From the NCBI RefSeq assembly GCF_006517625.1, contig NZ_VHQI01000002.1, positions 199,778 to 263,777 of the forward strand: DNA of 64,000 bases, given 5' to 3'. How positions within the stretch are numbered: position 1 is the first letter of the stretch; the number at the start of each line of letters is the position of its first letter. Shown here piece by piece: positions 17,892 through 26,899 of the stretch. The notes beneath the pieces are model-generated. The model was not told the origin of the DNA and made no database searches. It saw only the letters and a list, made by a program, of their open reading frames with translations. This DNA is from Mixta tenebrionis. GTDB lineage: Bacteria > Pseudomonadota > Gammaproteobacteria > Enterobacterales > Enterobacteriaceae. The position numbers and the translations under genes were made by a program.

Positions 17892-19250
17892 ATGACTATG
17901 CTTACCTCGCCAGCCATTACCCCTGCGGAAAACGAACCATTATCGCTGCATAAACAAGAACGAAGAAAACTGATTACCGTGCTGGGCTCCGGGCTTTCCG
18001 GCACCACTATCGAATTCTATGACTTCTTTATCTACGGCACGGCCGCCGCGCTGGTTTTCCCGGCGCTGTTCTTCCCGAATCTTTCGCCGCTGATGGCGCT
18101 GCTGGTTTCGTTTCTGACCCTGTCGATCACCTTTGTCAGCCGTCCAATCGGCGCCATCGTTTTTGGTCACTACGGCGATAAGATCGGGCGTAAAAAATCA
18201 CTGGTGCTGTCGTTAATGATTATGGGAATTTCCACCTTTCTGATTGGCCTGATCCCCAGCTATCACGCCATCGGCAACGCTGCGCCGTTAATCCTGATTT
18301 TTCTGCGCCTGTGTCAGGGGTTTGCCATTGGCGGCGAGTGGGGCGGCGCAACCACGCTGATCACTGAATATGCGCCGCGCAACCGGCGCGGATTTTTTGG
18401 CACTTTCGTGCAGCTGGGCAACGTGCTGGGGCTGTTTATCGCCACCGCTGTTTTTGCGCTGGTGGTAATGCTGCCGGAAAAGGATCTGATGTCGTGGGGA
18501 TGGCGGGTGCCGTTTCTGCTAAGCATTGCGCTGCTGTTTGTCGGTATGTTTATTCGTTCGCGCATTGAAGAGACGCCGGTATTTAAACAAAACCAGCAGC
18601 GGCAGGCGGCGCAAAGCGTCACGCAGAAGTTTCCCGTTCTGACGGTGCTGAAGCACCACCGTAAAGCGGTTTTTCTGGCGATGGGCATGCGCATGGGTGA
18701 AATTGTGCTGGGCTGGTTAACGGTGGCTTTTTTTATGTCCTACGTTACGCGTGAGCTGAACTTTACCCGCGAAACGGCGCTGAACGGGCTGCTGCTGGCG
18801 AGCTTCGTCGGTATCTTTACCTTTCCGTTTTTCGGCTGGCTGTCGGATAAGATTGGCCGTCGCCCGGTTTATCTCGCCGGCGCCGCCATTACGCTGATTT
18901 TTGCCTTTCCGCTGTTCTGGATGATTGATTCCGGCTCGGTGAAGATGTTTATGTTTGCCACCACCTTCTGCTATTCCGTCGGTCTCGGCATGATGTTTAG
19001 CGTTCAGCCCGCCTTTTTCTCCGAACTGTTTGATACCAGCGTGCGCTATACCGGGGTTTCGCTGGGCTTTCAGCTGGCGAATATCGTCGGCGGGCTGACG
19101 CCGATGATCGCCACCTTGCTGATCGCCTGGTCCGGCGGCGCATCCTGGCCGATTTCGCTGTTCCTGGCCTGCATGGCGCTGGTTACTATTCTGTGCGTCT
19201 GTATGACGCGAGAAAGCTATAACGATGAGCTTAACGCGCTGAAGAAATAG
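17892..19250 (+). CDS. MHS-family (ShiA/KgtP-like) MFS transporter
   Basis: 452-residue inner-membrane metabolite:proton symporter. Family marks are GTTIEFYDFFIYGTAAALVF, FGHYGDKIGRKKSLV, RLCQGFAIGGEWGGATTLI and a second DRxGRR-like loop (LSDKIGRRPV). About 12 membrane segments are visible. The ribosome site is AGAGGATTGAAAG. A consensus operator upstream ties it to the LacI-family repressor and the sugar acid operon, so the substrate is probably a carboxylated sugar or related acid. Confidence 0.92.
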   Translation: MTMLTSPAITPAENEPLSLHKQERRKLITVLGSGLSGTTIEFYDFFIYGTAAALVFPALFFPNLSPLMALLVSFLTLSITFVSRPIGAIVFGHYGDKIGRKKSLVLSLMIMGISTFLIGLIPSYHAIGNAAPLILIFLRLCQGFAIGGEWGGATTLITEYAPRNRRGFFGTFVQLGNVLGLFIATAVFALVVMLPEKDLMSWGWRVPFLLSIALLFVGMFIRSRIEETPVFKQNQQRQAAQSVTQKFPVLTVLKHHRKAVFLAMGMRMGEIVLGWLTVAFFMSYVTRELNFTRETALNGLLLASFVGIFTFPFFGWLSDKIGRRPVYLAGAAITLIFAFPLFWMIDSGSVKMFMFATTFCYSVGLGMMFSVQPAFFSELFDTSVRYTGVSLGFQLANIVGGLTPMIATLLIAWSGGASWPISLFLACMALVTILCVCMTRESYNDELNALKK

Positions 19251-19270
19251 CGATTACCGAAGAAACCTGT

Positions 19271-19299
19271 CCGGCAGCTTAAAGGCAACAGGCTGCCGG
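19271..19299 (+). terminator. Stem-loop after the MHS transporter gene
   Basis: CCGGCAGC pairs with GCTGCCGG across a 13-base loop, about 20 bases after the transporter stop codon. There is no clear T-run after it, so it may be a weak terminator or an mRNA-stabilising hairpin. Confidence 0.4.
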
Positions 19300-19478
19300 C
19301 GCGGTAAACGATACTAAATACTTAGTGAACTTTTATTTCCGGAAGAAAGGCAAAACCCGAAATACAGAACGACAGAATAGCCGGAGCTGCCCGGATTAAT
19401 TATTCTGAGTTTATTTCGTTATCTGTGAGCGAGTGTTAATTATAATTTCCTGCATTTAATTCCTTTCGTAATAATCCA

Positions 19479-19715
19479 TTAAACAACAACAGTGACCAGA
19501 ATATTAAGTCCCATTTTCACCAGGCTATCAATAAGATCATAAGGTTCCGGGTAATCTTCCCCTAATAATATTCGCGACAGATTTATTGCCGTATCAAGGT
19601 TCATCTCACCGGTAAGCCGATCAACAGCCCAGCCATAGGGAATGAGAAACGCACATACTATGAAGATGGCGAAAAATAACAGGGCTTTCAGTATCATCCG
19701 TAGCGGTGATTTCAT
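19479..19715 (-). CDS. Small membrane protein of unknown function
   Basis: 78-residue protein not recognised as a known family. An N-terminal hydrophobic segment (ILKALLFFAIFIVCAFLIPYG) is followed by an amphipathic, acidic middle (GEDYPEPYDLIDSL) and a hydrophobic tail (NILVTVVV). Its ATG overlaps the stop of the frameshifted upstream gene (ATGA), so the pair was probably a translationally coupled unit. It is AT-richer than the neighbouring sugar regulon, consistent with an acquired segment. Confidence 0.55.
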   Translation of the reverse strand: MKSPLRMILKALLFFAIFIVCAFLIPYGWAVDRLTGEMNLDTAINLSRILLGEDYPEPYDLIDSLVKMGLNILVTVVV

Positions 19716-20129
19716 AAGTAATTTTTGGCTCCTGCGTGGATAACATCAGTCGTGCCGTAGGCTTGTAAATCACTGTTTCGGACAGAAATAGAGCGGGTAC
19801 GCAGTAAGGCATTACGAATAGCCATAAAATCGGTAACGTGAGCAAGGATGATACGCTCCTCTGATATTGTTCCTGGATGCAGTCTGAATGCTCCCCGACG
19901 CATATATGTCAATCCATGTATGATCGTTAATTATGCCGTCGTACCGATAAAGCGCAAACCAACTTGCATGAGGAACATAAGTTATTTTTTCCTGATTTAG
20001 CGGCTCTTTATTCGCTACCGTCGCTAATATAATCTCAGACTGGAAGCGGGAAAATTTTAAATTAACGGGTTGTTCAGATTGACTCTCAGCTAGCTGTAAT
20101 AATGCCTTTTTTATAAACTTAATAAACAT
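19712..20129 (-). pseudogene. Unknown protein gene interrupted by a frameshift
   Basis: Two frames make up one apparent protein. From 20129 the first frame reads MFIKFIKKALLQLAESQ and runs to HTWIDIYASG, then loses sense and stops near 19812. A second frame, open from about 19930, continues with FRLHPGTISEERIILAHVTD and ends AGAKNYL, its TGA overlapping the next ATG. The shift lies around 19860-19910. It could be a real pseudogene, a sequencing error or programmed frameshifting. Function is not recognised. Confidence 0.55.
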
Positions 20130-20657
20130 AAGAACAGTAAAAATGGCAAGTGATTTGATAGCTGAGATTATTTATTTAATTAAGTATCAGGTACTGTTTG
20201 TTTTGTATGATGACGTTACTAAGTGGATCGCGAAAATAGATGGGAAGTTTCTACCTACGATGTAGTTGATGAACAGTACCTGGCTGGGCGAGTAAAATAT
20301 TTTTTTCGTTCATGCGGATAACGCGATAGACGATGGCTATGGTATGGCGTATTTGCTGATATTCACTGCTGTACAGCCCATTTCATGGGTTGCATGTTGC
20401 TGTTATCATGTGCTTTGCTGCATAACGCAGAGCTTAACAAACCGGCGCTAAACATGGTTGGTGCGGTAGCCGTGGCTAAGCGGGAAAAAGGCAGGAAGGC
20501 CTGTTCCTGTTGTAGTTTCTGCTGTTTCAGCGGCATTAGCTGGCTGCTACTGGCATGCTATAACTAACAAAAATTTTCAGTATAAAAAGTGAACAGGCAC
20601 CGGTTAAATAACTGCCTTAAACATTACCTTAATCATTTTTAATGAGCTTAATTTATT
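20130..20657. other. AT-rich intergenic stretch before the island nuclease-like gene
   Basis: About 530 bases with no convincing gene. From 20143 to 20265 the plus strand has a 40-residue frame (MASDLIAEIIYLIKY start). A shifted frame ending in YDVVDEQYLAGRVKYFF follows until about 20320, which could be a gene remnant. A 60-codon cysteine-rich frame at 20385 lacks a ribosome site and is not called. Confidence 0.4.
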
Positions 20658-21263
20658 ATGATTACTGAACACGATGTTGTTTATGTTAATTTGAACACGG
20701 ACGAATTTGCAGCGTGCGTCAATAACGCCAAAGATATCTGTTTTCATATCCGGGACAGGGCAGATTTACATAAGCGTGATATCCTTGAGCGATTTAATAA
20801 TATCCTGATGGGAGAAGTCGCCGAAAAGATGGTAATAAAATGGCTGCACACACAGCAAAAATTTGCGGTATCAACCGTTGATAAGGGATCTCAGGGGCCG
20901 GATCGCGGTCACGATATTTTAGTTAAAAATAAACACGGCGAGGATATTTACTGCTCGGTTAAATCGTCGCTTTCGGCAAAATATGATTTAACGAACATCA
21001 TCAATAACTTCAAACTGGCAACCAAGAAAAGCGAGCTTACAGCCGTTAATATACAGGTCTATTTTTGGTTAACCATTGATCCTAATGGAAATAACCAGAA
21101 CCGGGTAACGGTTCCCAGCCTGAAGCAGGCGGCGATTATTGGCTGGTTTGGTAAAAATGATTTTACTAAATTTACCACCTATAATCATGAAAGAAGAGAA
21201 GTTCCTGCTCTCTCGCTGCAAAGCGCAAGGTCGATGAATAGCCTTTTAGTACATTTAACTTAA
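20658..21263 (+). CDS. Putative PD-(D/E)XK-fold protein, defence-island associated
   Basis: 201-residue protein of no family I can name. The core resembles a PD-(D/E)XK nuclease fold: a helix with GEVAEKMVIKW (E53), then GPDRGHDILV (D86), then a strand ending CSVKSSL (K102), spaced as D-x13-S-x-K. The usual Glu/Gln before the Lys is a Ser, so catalysis is uncertain. It lies 288 bases upstream of a Type III restriction-modification operon in the same direction. It may be an auxiliary nuclease or sensor. Local base composition is AT-rich. Confidence 0.5.
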   Translation: MITEHDVVYVNLNTDEFAACVNNAKDICFHIRDRADLHKRDILERFNNILMGEVAEKMVIKWLHTQQKFAVSTVDKGSQGPDRGHDILVKNKHGEDIYCSVKSSLSAKYDLTNIINNFKLATKKSELTAVNIQVYFWLTIDPNGNNQNRVTVPSLKQAAIIGWFGKNDFTKFTTYNHERREVPALSLQSARSMNSLLVHLT

Positions 21264-21551
21264 CGGGGTGTTCTGCGATTATTGTCGCCAGTTTAACCTG
21301 CTAAGAGAGAGGTTTATTAAACTCACAGCGTTTTTCCAATATTGTGGCGCTTTGTCAGGTTTGGTGAATGAAATCGGTTTTTATTGCTTATTAACGCCGA
21401 AAAAAGCTGATGGCAGCCATTAATTTTCCCCCGGCGGCGTAATAAACTGCGTTTTAAAAATAATAACAATTGAAAAAAAATAATATTCATGGTAAAAGAG
21501 AGGGTCGTGAATCTGGTGTTCACAGTTAGCGGTTAATAGCGGAATATTCCT

Positions 21552-23483
21552 ATGAAAAAAATATCACCTGACATGCCTGAGCTACAGTCAATAAATTTAA
21601 CCGATGAAACGCTGGAAAAAATCAAAAATATAATTCCTGAAGCTTTTACCGATAATCAAATTGACTTTGAGGTTTTGCAACAGCTTTTAGGTGATAACGT
21701 CAGCGACAAAGAAGAGCGCTATGGCCTGAACTGGCACGGTAAACGCCGGGCGCGGCAGCTTGCCCTGACGCCTTCACGCGGTACGTTACGCCCCTGTAAG
21801 GCTGACAGCGTTGACTGGGACACCACGCAAAACATCATGATTGAGGGCGACAATCTTGAGGTGTTGAAGCTTCTGCAAAAAAGCTACGCGGGAGAGGTCA
21901 AACTCATCTTTATCGATCCGCCCTATAATACCGGTAAAGATTTCGTCTACCCCGATGATTTCCAGGACAATATAAAAAATTACCTCGAATTAACCGGGCA
22001 GTCGGAAGGCGGCGCCCGTCTTAGCACTAATGCCGAAACCAGCGGGCGCTATCACACCGACTGGTTAAATATGATCTATCCGCGTTTAAAGCTGGCTAAA
22101 AACCTTTTAAGCCATGACGGCGTGATGTTAGTCAGCCTTGATGATGTCGAAGCCTCTAACCTCAGGCTGATATTAAATGAAATCTTCGGCGAGGAGTGCT
22201 TTGTCGGGATCTTCCCCTGGCGTTCGAGGACGGCAAAAGCCGACGTGCCCTACGGCGTCTCTAACGATGTGGAATGGATTATCGCCTTCGCCAATAAAGG
22301 CTTTATCGCCGGCAGAGAGGGCGAAAGGAAATATTATCAGTCCGATGATTTCGCAGACAGATGGCGCCTGCAGGATTTAACTAAAAATACCACCAGAGAG
22401 CAGCGCCCTAATTCCTATTTCACTATCGTCAACCCGAAAAACGGCGATCGATATCCAGCCAGCGCCACCCGCACCTGGTCGGTTACGCCAGATACCCTCC
22501 CTGGATATTTAGCCTTGGGGAAAATTGTTTTCCCCGGCGATTACGATTTTCTGAAATTATCGCGGCCCGCCTTCCGCGTTTTCGAACGCGAAGATAAAGA
22601 AAAAGCCATGAAAAAATATGGCGCTGACAGCCTGAAAATGTCCGTCTCGACTTATCTGCCGGAAAAAGAGGTGGGAAGAACGGAACATGGCTCCAAAGAT
22701 ATCAGGGCCCTTTTCGAATCTCAGGTGTTTCCCTATCCCAAGCCGGTCTCCCTTATTGAATTTTTTATTAAAAATATGACCAACGAGGGCGATCTGATTA
22801 TGGATTTCTTTGCCGGTTCCGGCACCACGGGCCATGCCGTAATGAAAGCCTGCGCCGGCGAGCTGAAATCGCGTCGCTTTATTCTGGTACAGCTGCCTGA
22901 GCCTTTAATTGAAAGTAATAAAGAGCAAAAAACGGCGTTCGACTACTGCAAACAGCTGGGCGTGCCGGCGAAAATTTCCGAGCTAACCAAAGAGCGCCTG
23001 CGTCGGGCGGGGAAAAAGCTGCGTCAGGAAAATCCCGAATGGCAGGGCGATACCGGGTTCCGCGTGTTCAGGCTGGACAGCTCTAACATTCGTCCCTGGC
23101 AGGCCTCGGCTGATTCGTTATTACAGGAGCTGGAGGCGCATATCAGCCCGATCCTCAACGATCGTAGCGAGGATGACCTGCTGACCGAGCTGCTGCTTAA
23201 GCGCGGTATCGATCTCAGCGTCAACGTTGAGCAGCGGCAGTTTGCCGGCTTAACGGTTTCCTGCGCCGATAACGGCAAACTCTTTACCTGCTTTGCTAAA
23301 ACCATCCCGGCCTCGTCGGTGGAAGAGCTGGCGCAGGGGATTATCAGCTGGCAGCGCGAGCTGCACGCGGCTAAAGATACGGTCTGCTATTTCCTTGATG
23401 AGGCCTTTGAAGATAACGTCGCCAAAATCAATCTTTGCGCCGCGCTGGAACAGCAGGGGCTGACCAACCTGCACAGTCTGTAA
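21552..23483 (+). CDS. mod: Type III restriction-modification methyltransferase (Mod)
   Basis: 643-residue DNA adenine N6-methyltransferase of the Type III (beta) class. The catalytic motif DPPYNTG is at residues 122-128, ahead of the AdoMet-binding motif FAGSGTTGHAV near residue 420, the order typical of Mod proteins. An internal variable region between them should hold the target recognition domain. The gene ends 9 bases before the res start, forming a two-gene operon. Mod both methylates host DNA and gives the Res complex its specificity. Confidence 0.96.
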   Translation: MKKISPDMPELQSINLTDETLEKIKNIIPEAFTDNQIDFEVLQQLLGDNVSDKEERYGLNWHGKRRARQLALTPSRGTLRPCKADSVDWDTTQNIMIEGDNLEVLKLLQKSYAGEVKLIFIDPPYNTGKDFVYPDDFQDNIKNYLELTGQSEGGARLSTNAETSGRYHTDWLNMIYPRLKLAKNLLSHDGVMLVSLDDVEASNLRLILNEIFGEECFVGIFPWRSRTAKADVPYGVSNDVEWIIAFANKGFIAGREGERKYYQSDDFADRWRLQDLTKNTTREQRPNSYFTIVNPKNGDRYPASATRTWSVTPDTLPGYLALGKIVFPGDYDFLKLSRPAFRVFEREDKEKAMKKYGADSLKMSVSTYLPEKEVGRTEHGSKDIRALFESQVFPYPKPVSLIEFFIKNMTNEGDLIMDFFAGSGTTGHAVMKACAGELKSRRFILVQLPEPLIESNKEQKTAFDYCKQLGVPAKISELTKERLRRAGKKLRQENPEWQGDTGFRVFRLDSSNIRPWQASADSLLQELEAHISPILNDRSEDDLLTELLLKRGIDLSVNVEQRQFAGLTVSCADNGKLFTCFAKTIPASSVEELAQGIISWQRELHAAKDTVCYFLDEAFEDNVAKINLCAALEQQGLTNLHSL

Positions 23484-23492
23484 GAGCTTACT

Positions 23493-26456
23493 ATGAAATT
23501 ACATTTTGAATCTGACCTCGCTTATCAGCAGGAGGCGATAGCGTCCGTCTGCGATCTGTTTACCGGCCTGGAAAAGTGGGAAAGCGAAACCACCGTGCTG
23601 GCGCCGGCGCAGGGAGCGCTGGCGTTTGAGGGCGCCGCCGGCTCCATGCCCGTTAACCCGCCCATTCCGCCCGATGCGATGCTGCTGAACAACCTGAACA
23701 GGGTGCAGCTGCGTAATCAGCTTCCGCCATCGCCGTCGCTGGATAGTCATGATTTTACCGTTGAGATGGAAACCGGTACGGGTAAAACCTACGTTTATCT
23801 GCGCACCATCATGGAGCTGAATAAACGCTTCGGCATGAGCAAGTTTATTATCGTGGTGCCCTCCGTCGCCATTAAAGAAGGGGTGTATAAAACGCTGCAG
23901 ATTACCAGGGAACATTTTAAAAACCTGTATGGCGGCGTGCCCTGTGAATATTATCTCTATGATTCGGCAAAGCCGGCTGACGTGCGTAATTTCGCCACCA
24001 GTTCGGTTATGCAGATTATGGTGATGACCGTTGGCGCAATAAATAAAAAGGATGTAAATAAGCTCTATCAGTCCAGCGAAAAAACCACCGTTGACGAGCT
24101 GGATAAGCCGATCGATCTTATCAGAGCGACGCGCCCGGTGATTATCGTGGATGAACCGCAAAGCGTGGATGGCGGCCTGAACGGCGCGGGAAAAACGGCG
24201 CTGGACGCAATGCATCCGCTATTTACCCTGCGCTATTCCGCGACTCATATCCATAAGCATCATATGGTTTATCGTCTGGACGCCATCGATGCTTATAACC
24301 AGAAGCTGGTAAAACAGATTGAAATCGCCGGTCTTGAGGTGCAGAACGCCAGCAACAGCCCTTACGTAAAACTGGTTAGCATTAACAGCAGGAAAAACCA
24401 GATTAGCGCTACCGTGCTGGTTGACAGGGCGGATAAAAAAGAGGCGGTTAAGCGTACTGAAATAACGGTTTATGACGGCACTTCGCTGGCCAGCGAAACC
24501 GGGCGGGATATCTATCAGGGGTTTCGCATTGGCGAGATTCGCGCCGGTAAAGCCGGTTTTATGACGCTGGAAACGCCGGCGGAGATTTACTATTTAAAAA
24601 GCGGCGATGTGGTCGGCGATATTAATCCGCTGTTGATCCAACGTCATATGATTCGCCGCACCATTCGTGAACATCTGGATAAAGAGCTGCGCCTTAACGG
24701 CCAGCAAATTAAGGTTCTGACGCTATTCTTTATTGATAAGGTCGATCTCTATCGGCAGCCGGGCGAGGATGGCGCGCGCGTGCCGGGCGAGTACGCGCGT
24801 ATATTCGAAGAGGAATACCTGAAGGCGATAAAAAGTCCGGCTTACCAGGCGCTGGCTTCCACTCATCCGCCGCTGGCGCAGGATGTGCATGATGGCTACT
24901 TCTCCGTGGATAAAAAGGGCGCCTGGGCGGAAACCAGCGAAAGTAATAATGCCGGACGCGAAAATGCGGAGCGCGGTTATAACCTTATTATGAAGAACAA
25001 GGAAAAGCTGCTGAGCTTCTCCAGCCCGGTAAGGTTTATTTTTTCCCATTCCGCGTTGAAAGAGGGCTGGGATAATCCCAACGTCTTCCAGATTTGCAGC
25101 CTGCGTGAAATGGGCAGCGAGCGCGAGCGCCGCCAGACTTTAGGGCGCGGCCTGCGTTTATGCGTTAACCAGCAGGGCGAACGCGTGCGCGATGAGAATA
25201 TTAACGTTCTGACCGTGATCGCCGGTGAAAATTACCAGGCCTACGCCGAACGTTTACAGCTCGAAATTGAGAACGAAACGGGGATCCGTTTCGGCGTCGT
25301 CGAAAAGGATGCGTTTGCCCATCTGCTGATATCCGATGAGGCGGCCGGGGCGATCGGCGGCGGCGCGTCAGAGGAGATATGGAACGGGCTGCTGGCGCAA
25401 GGCTATCTTGATAAATCGGGGCGCATCACCGCAGCCTTAAAGTCTGCGCTGCGCGAAGATACGTTGTGCGTAACGGAACGGTATGCTGCTTTGCGGCAAC
25501 AGATTGCAGGGATTCTGCGCAAATCGGCGGGCCGGTTAACCATTCATAACGCCGACGAGCGCGTTGCGATCAAATATCGGCAGGCCGTGATCGACAGCCC
25601 GGAATTTACCGCGCTGTGGCAGCGTATCTGCCAGAAAACGCGCTATTGCCTGGCGTTTGACGAACATAAGCTGATCGCGGCCTGCACCGCATCGCTGGCG
25701 GAGATGCCGCCGCCAGCAAAAGCGATGGTCAGCTTCAGCAAAGCGATCCTGACGCAAACCCAGGCTGGCCTGGAGGTTGCCGCCCAGGCTAACGGCGCCA
25801 CCAACGGGCTGGTGGAAACAACAGCGCTGCCGCTGCCCGATATTCTTGGCGTGCTGCAGGAGAAAACCGGTTTAACGCGGCGCAGCCTGGGCGTTATCCT
25901 GAAAAACAGCGGGCGGCTGGCCGACTTTGCTAAAAATCCGCAGCAGTTTATCAGCGAAGCGATCGGGCGGATTAATTACTGCAGGCGGCTGGCGATGGTG
26001 GAGGGAATTAAATATTACCCGTTGCCGGGAGAAGCCTGGGCGCAGCGTTTATTTACCGATAAAGAGCTTACCGGCTACGCGCGCAACCTGCTGAAAACCT
26101 CAGAAAAGTCCCTGTATGAATATGTGCCGAAGGATTCTGAGACGGAAGAGCGGTTCGCCCGCGCGCTGGATCGTCAGGATGAGGTCAGGGTGTATGTGAA
26201 GCTTCCCGGCTGGTTTAAAATTCCGACGCCGCTTGGCAGCTATAACCCCGACTGGGCGTTAGTTATTGAGCATGATAATGAAGAGCAGCTTTACTTCGTC
26301 GCTGAAACCAAGAGTGCGCACTTCGGTTTAAGAGAGGAAGAGGCCGCCAAAATCCGCTGCGGCGCGGCGCATTTTGCTTCACTGGCCGCCGAACAGGCTA
26401 ATCCGGCGCGCTACCGACATGTGACGGCGCTTAGCGATATTTCCGGCACTCTGTAA
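23493..26456 (+). CDS. res: Type III restriction endonuclease subunit (Res)
   Basis: 987-residue SF2 helicase-nuclease. Walker A is METGTGKTYVYLRT near residue 92, motif II is DEPQS near 220, and motif VI is RRQTLGRGLRL near 548. The C-terminal PD-(D/E)XK endonuclease shows NPDWALVIEH near 917 and ETKSAH near 939. All key residues are present, so it should be active. It works with Mod to cleave DNA carrying two unmodified, oppositely oriented sites. A terminator follows directly. Confidence 0.96.
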   Translation: MKLHFESDLAYQQEAIASVCDLFTGLEKWESETTVLAPAQGALAFEGAAGSMPVNPPIPPDAMLLNNLNRVQLRNQLPPSPSLDSHDFTVEMETGTGKTYVYLRTIMELNKRFGMSKFIIVVPSVAIKEGVYKTLQITREHFKNLYGGVPCEYYLYDSAKPADVRNFATSSVMQIMVMTVGAINKKDVNKLYQSSEKTTVDELDKPIDLIRATRPVIIVDEPQSVDGGLNGAGKTALDAMHPLFTLRYSATHIHKHHMVYRLDAIDAYNQKLVKQIEIAGLEVQNASNSPYVKLVSINSRKNQISATVLVDRADKKEAVKRTEITVYDGTSLASETGRDIYQGFRIGEIRAGKAGFMTLETPAEIYYLKSGDVVGDINPLLIQRHMIRRTIREHLDKELRLNGQQIKVLTLFFIDKVDLYRQPGEDGARVPGEYARIFEEEYLKAIKSPAYQALASTHPPLAQDVHDGYFSVDKKGAWAETSESNNAGRENAERGYNLIMKNKEKLLSFSSPVRFIFSHSALKEGWDNPNVFQICSLREMGSERERRQTLGRGLRLCVNQQGERVRDENINVLTVIAGENYQAYAERLQLEIENETGIRFGVVEKDAFAHLLISDEAAGAIGGGASEEIWNGLLAQGYLDKSGRITAALKSALREDTLCVTERYAALRQQIAGILRKSAGRLTIHNADERVAIKYRQAVIDSPEFTALWQRICQKTRYCLAFDEHKLIAACTASLAEMPPPAKAMVSFSKAILTQTQAGLEVAAQANGATNGLVETTALPLPDILGVLQEKTGLTRRSLGVILKNSGRLADFAKNPQQFISEAIGRINYCRRLAMVEGIKYYPLPGEAWAQRLFTDKELTGYARNLLKTSEKSLYEYVPKDSETEERFARALDRQDEVRVYVKLPGWFKIPTPLGSYNPDWALVIEHDNEEQLYFVAETKSAHFGLREEEAAKIRCGAAHFASLAAEQANPARYRHVTALSDISGTL

Positions 26457-26460
26457 CAGT

Positions 26461-26484
26461 TAAGGGCTGTTTAGCCCTTATTTG
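26461..26484 (+). terminator. Rho-independent terminator after res
   Basis: TAAGGGCT-GTTT-AGCCCTTA hairpin (8-base stem) followed by TTTG, starting 4 bases after the res stop codon. It closes the mod-res operon. Confidence 0.75.
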
Positions 26485-26899
26485 TCCGCTATCAGCCGGG
26501 CGGTACGCTACCTGTACTGCGATTTTTTCAACAGATGATCTCAGGCGCTTCGGCTTTTGCTCAGGAGCGCAAGCCGCCGCCGGTTCGCAATTTCCTTCCC
26601 CGTTATTTTCATTATCCCGCCAGCAGCTTTAGCAACCATGCTGCGTCCCTGGCATGCCTCGTAAAAATTTATTGCCAGCCAGCGCTGCTGATAAATATTT
26701 AATTTGTTCCTGAGTTAACTTTATGCCGAAAAGTGGAAAAGGGAGCGGCAATTGCTTTATTTTTAACGGGTTGACCAATAAAACAGAAATTAAAATAACG
26801 AACATAATTGCGGAACCGAAAGTAAATAACTGCGTGGCGATATTATTCTTTCTATTTCTGTTGCGAAATCCTCTGGAACGATAAGGCTTACCCTCAATA
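26485..26899. other. Intergenic stretch before the helicase gene
   Basis: About 415 bases between the res terminator and the helicase-PLD gene. No gene is seen; the last 200 bases become AT-rich and probably hold the helicase promoter. No clear -10/-35 pair could be fixed by eye. Confidence 0.45.

Noticed and set aside
20385-20567. 60-codon cysteine-rich open frame
   Set aside because: No ribosome site, odd composition and no neighbours that support it.
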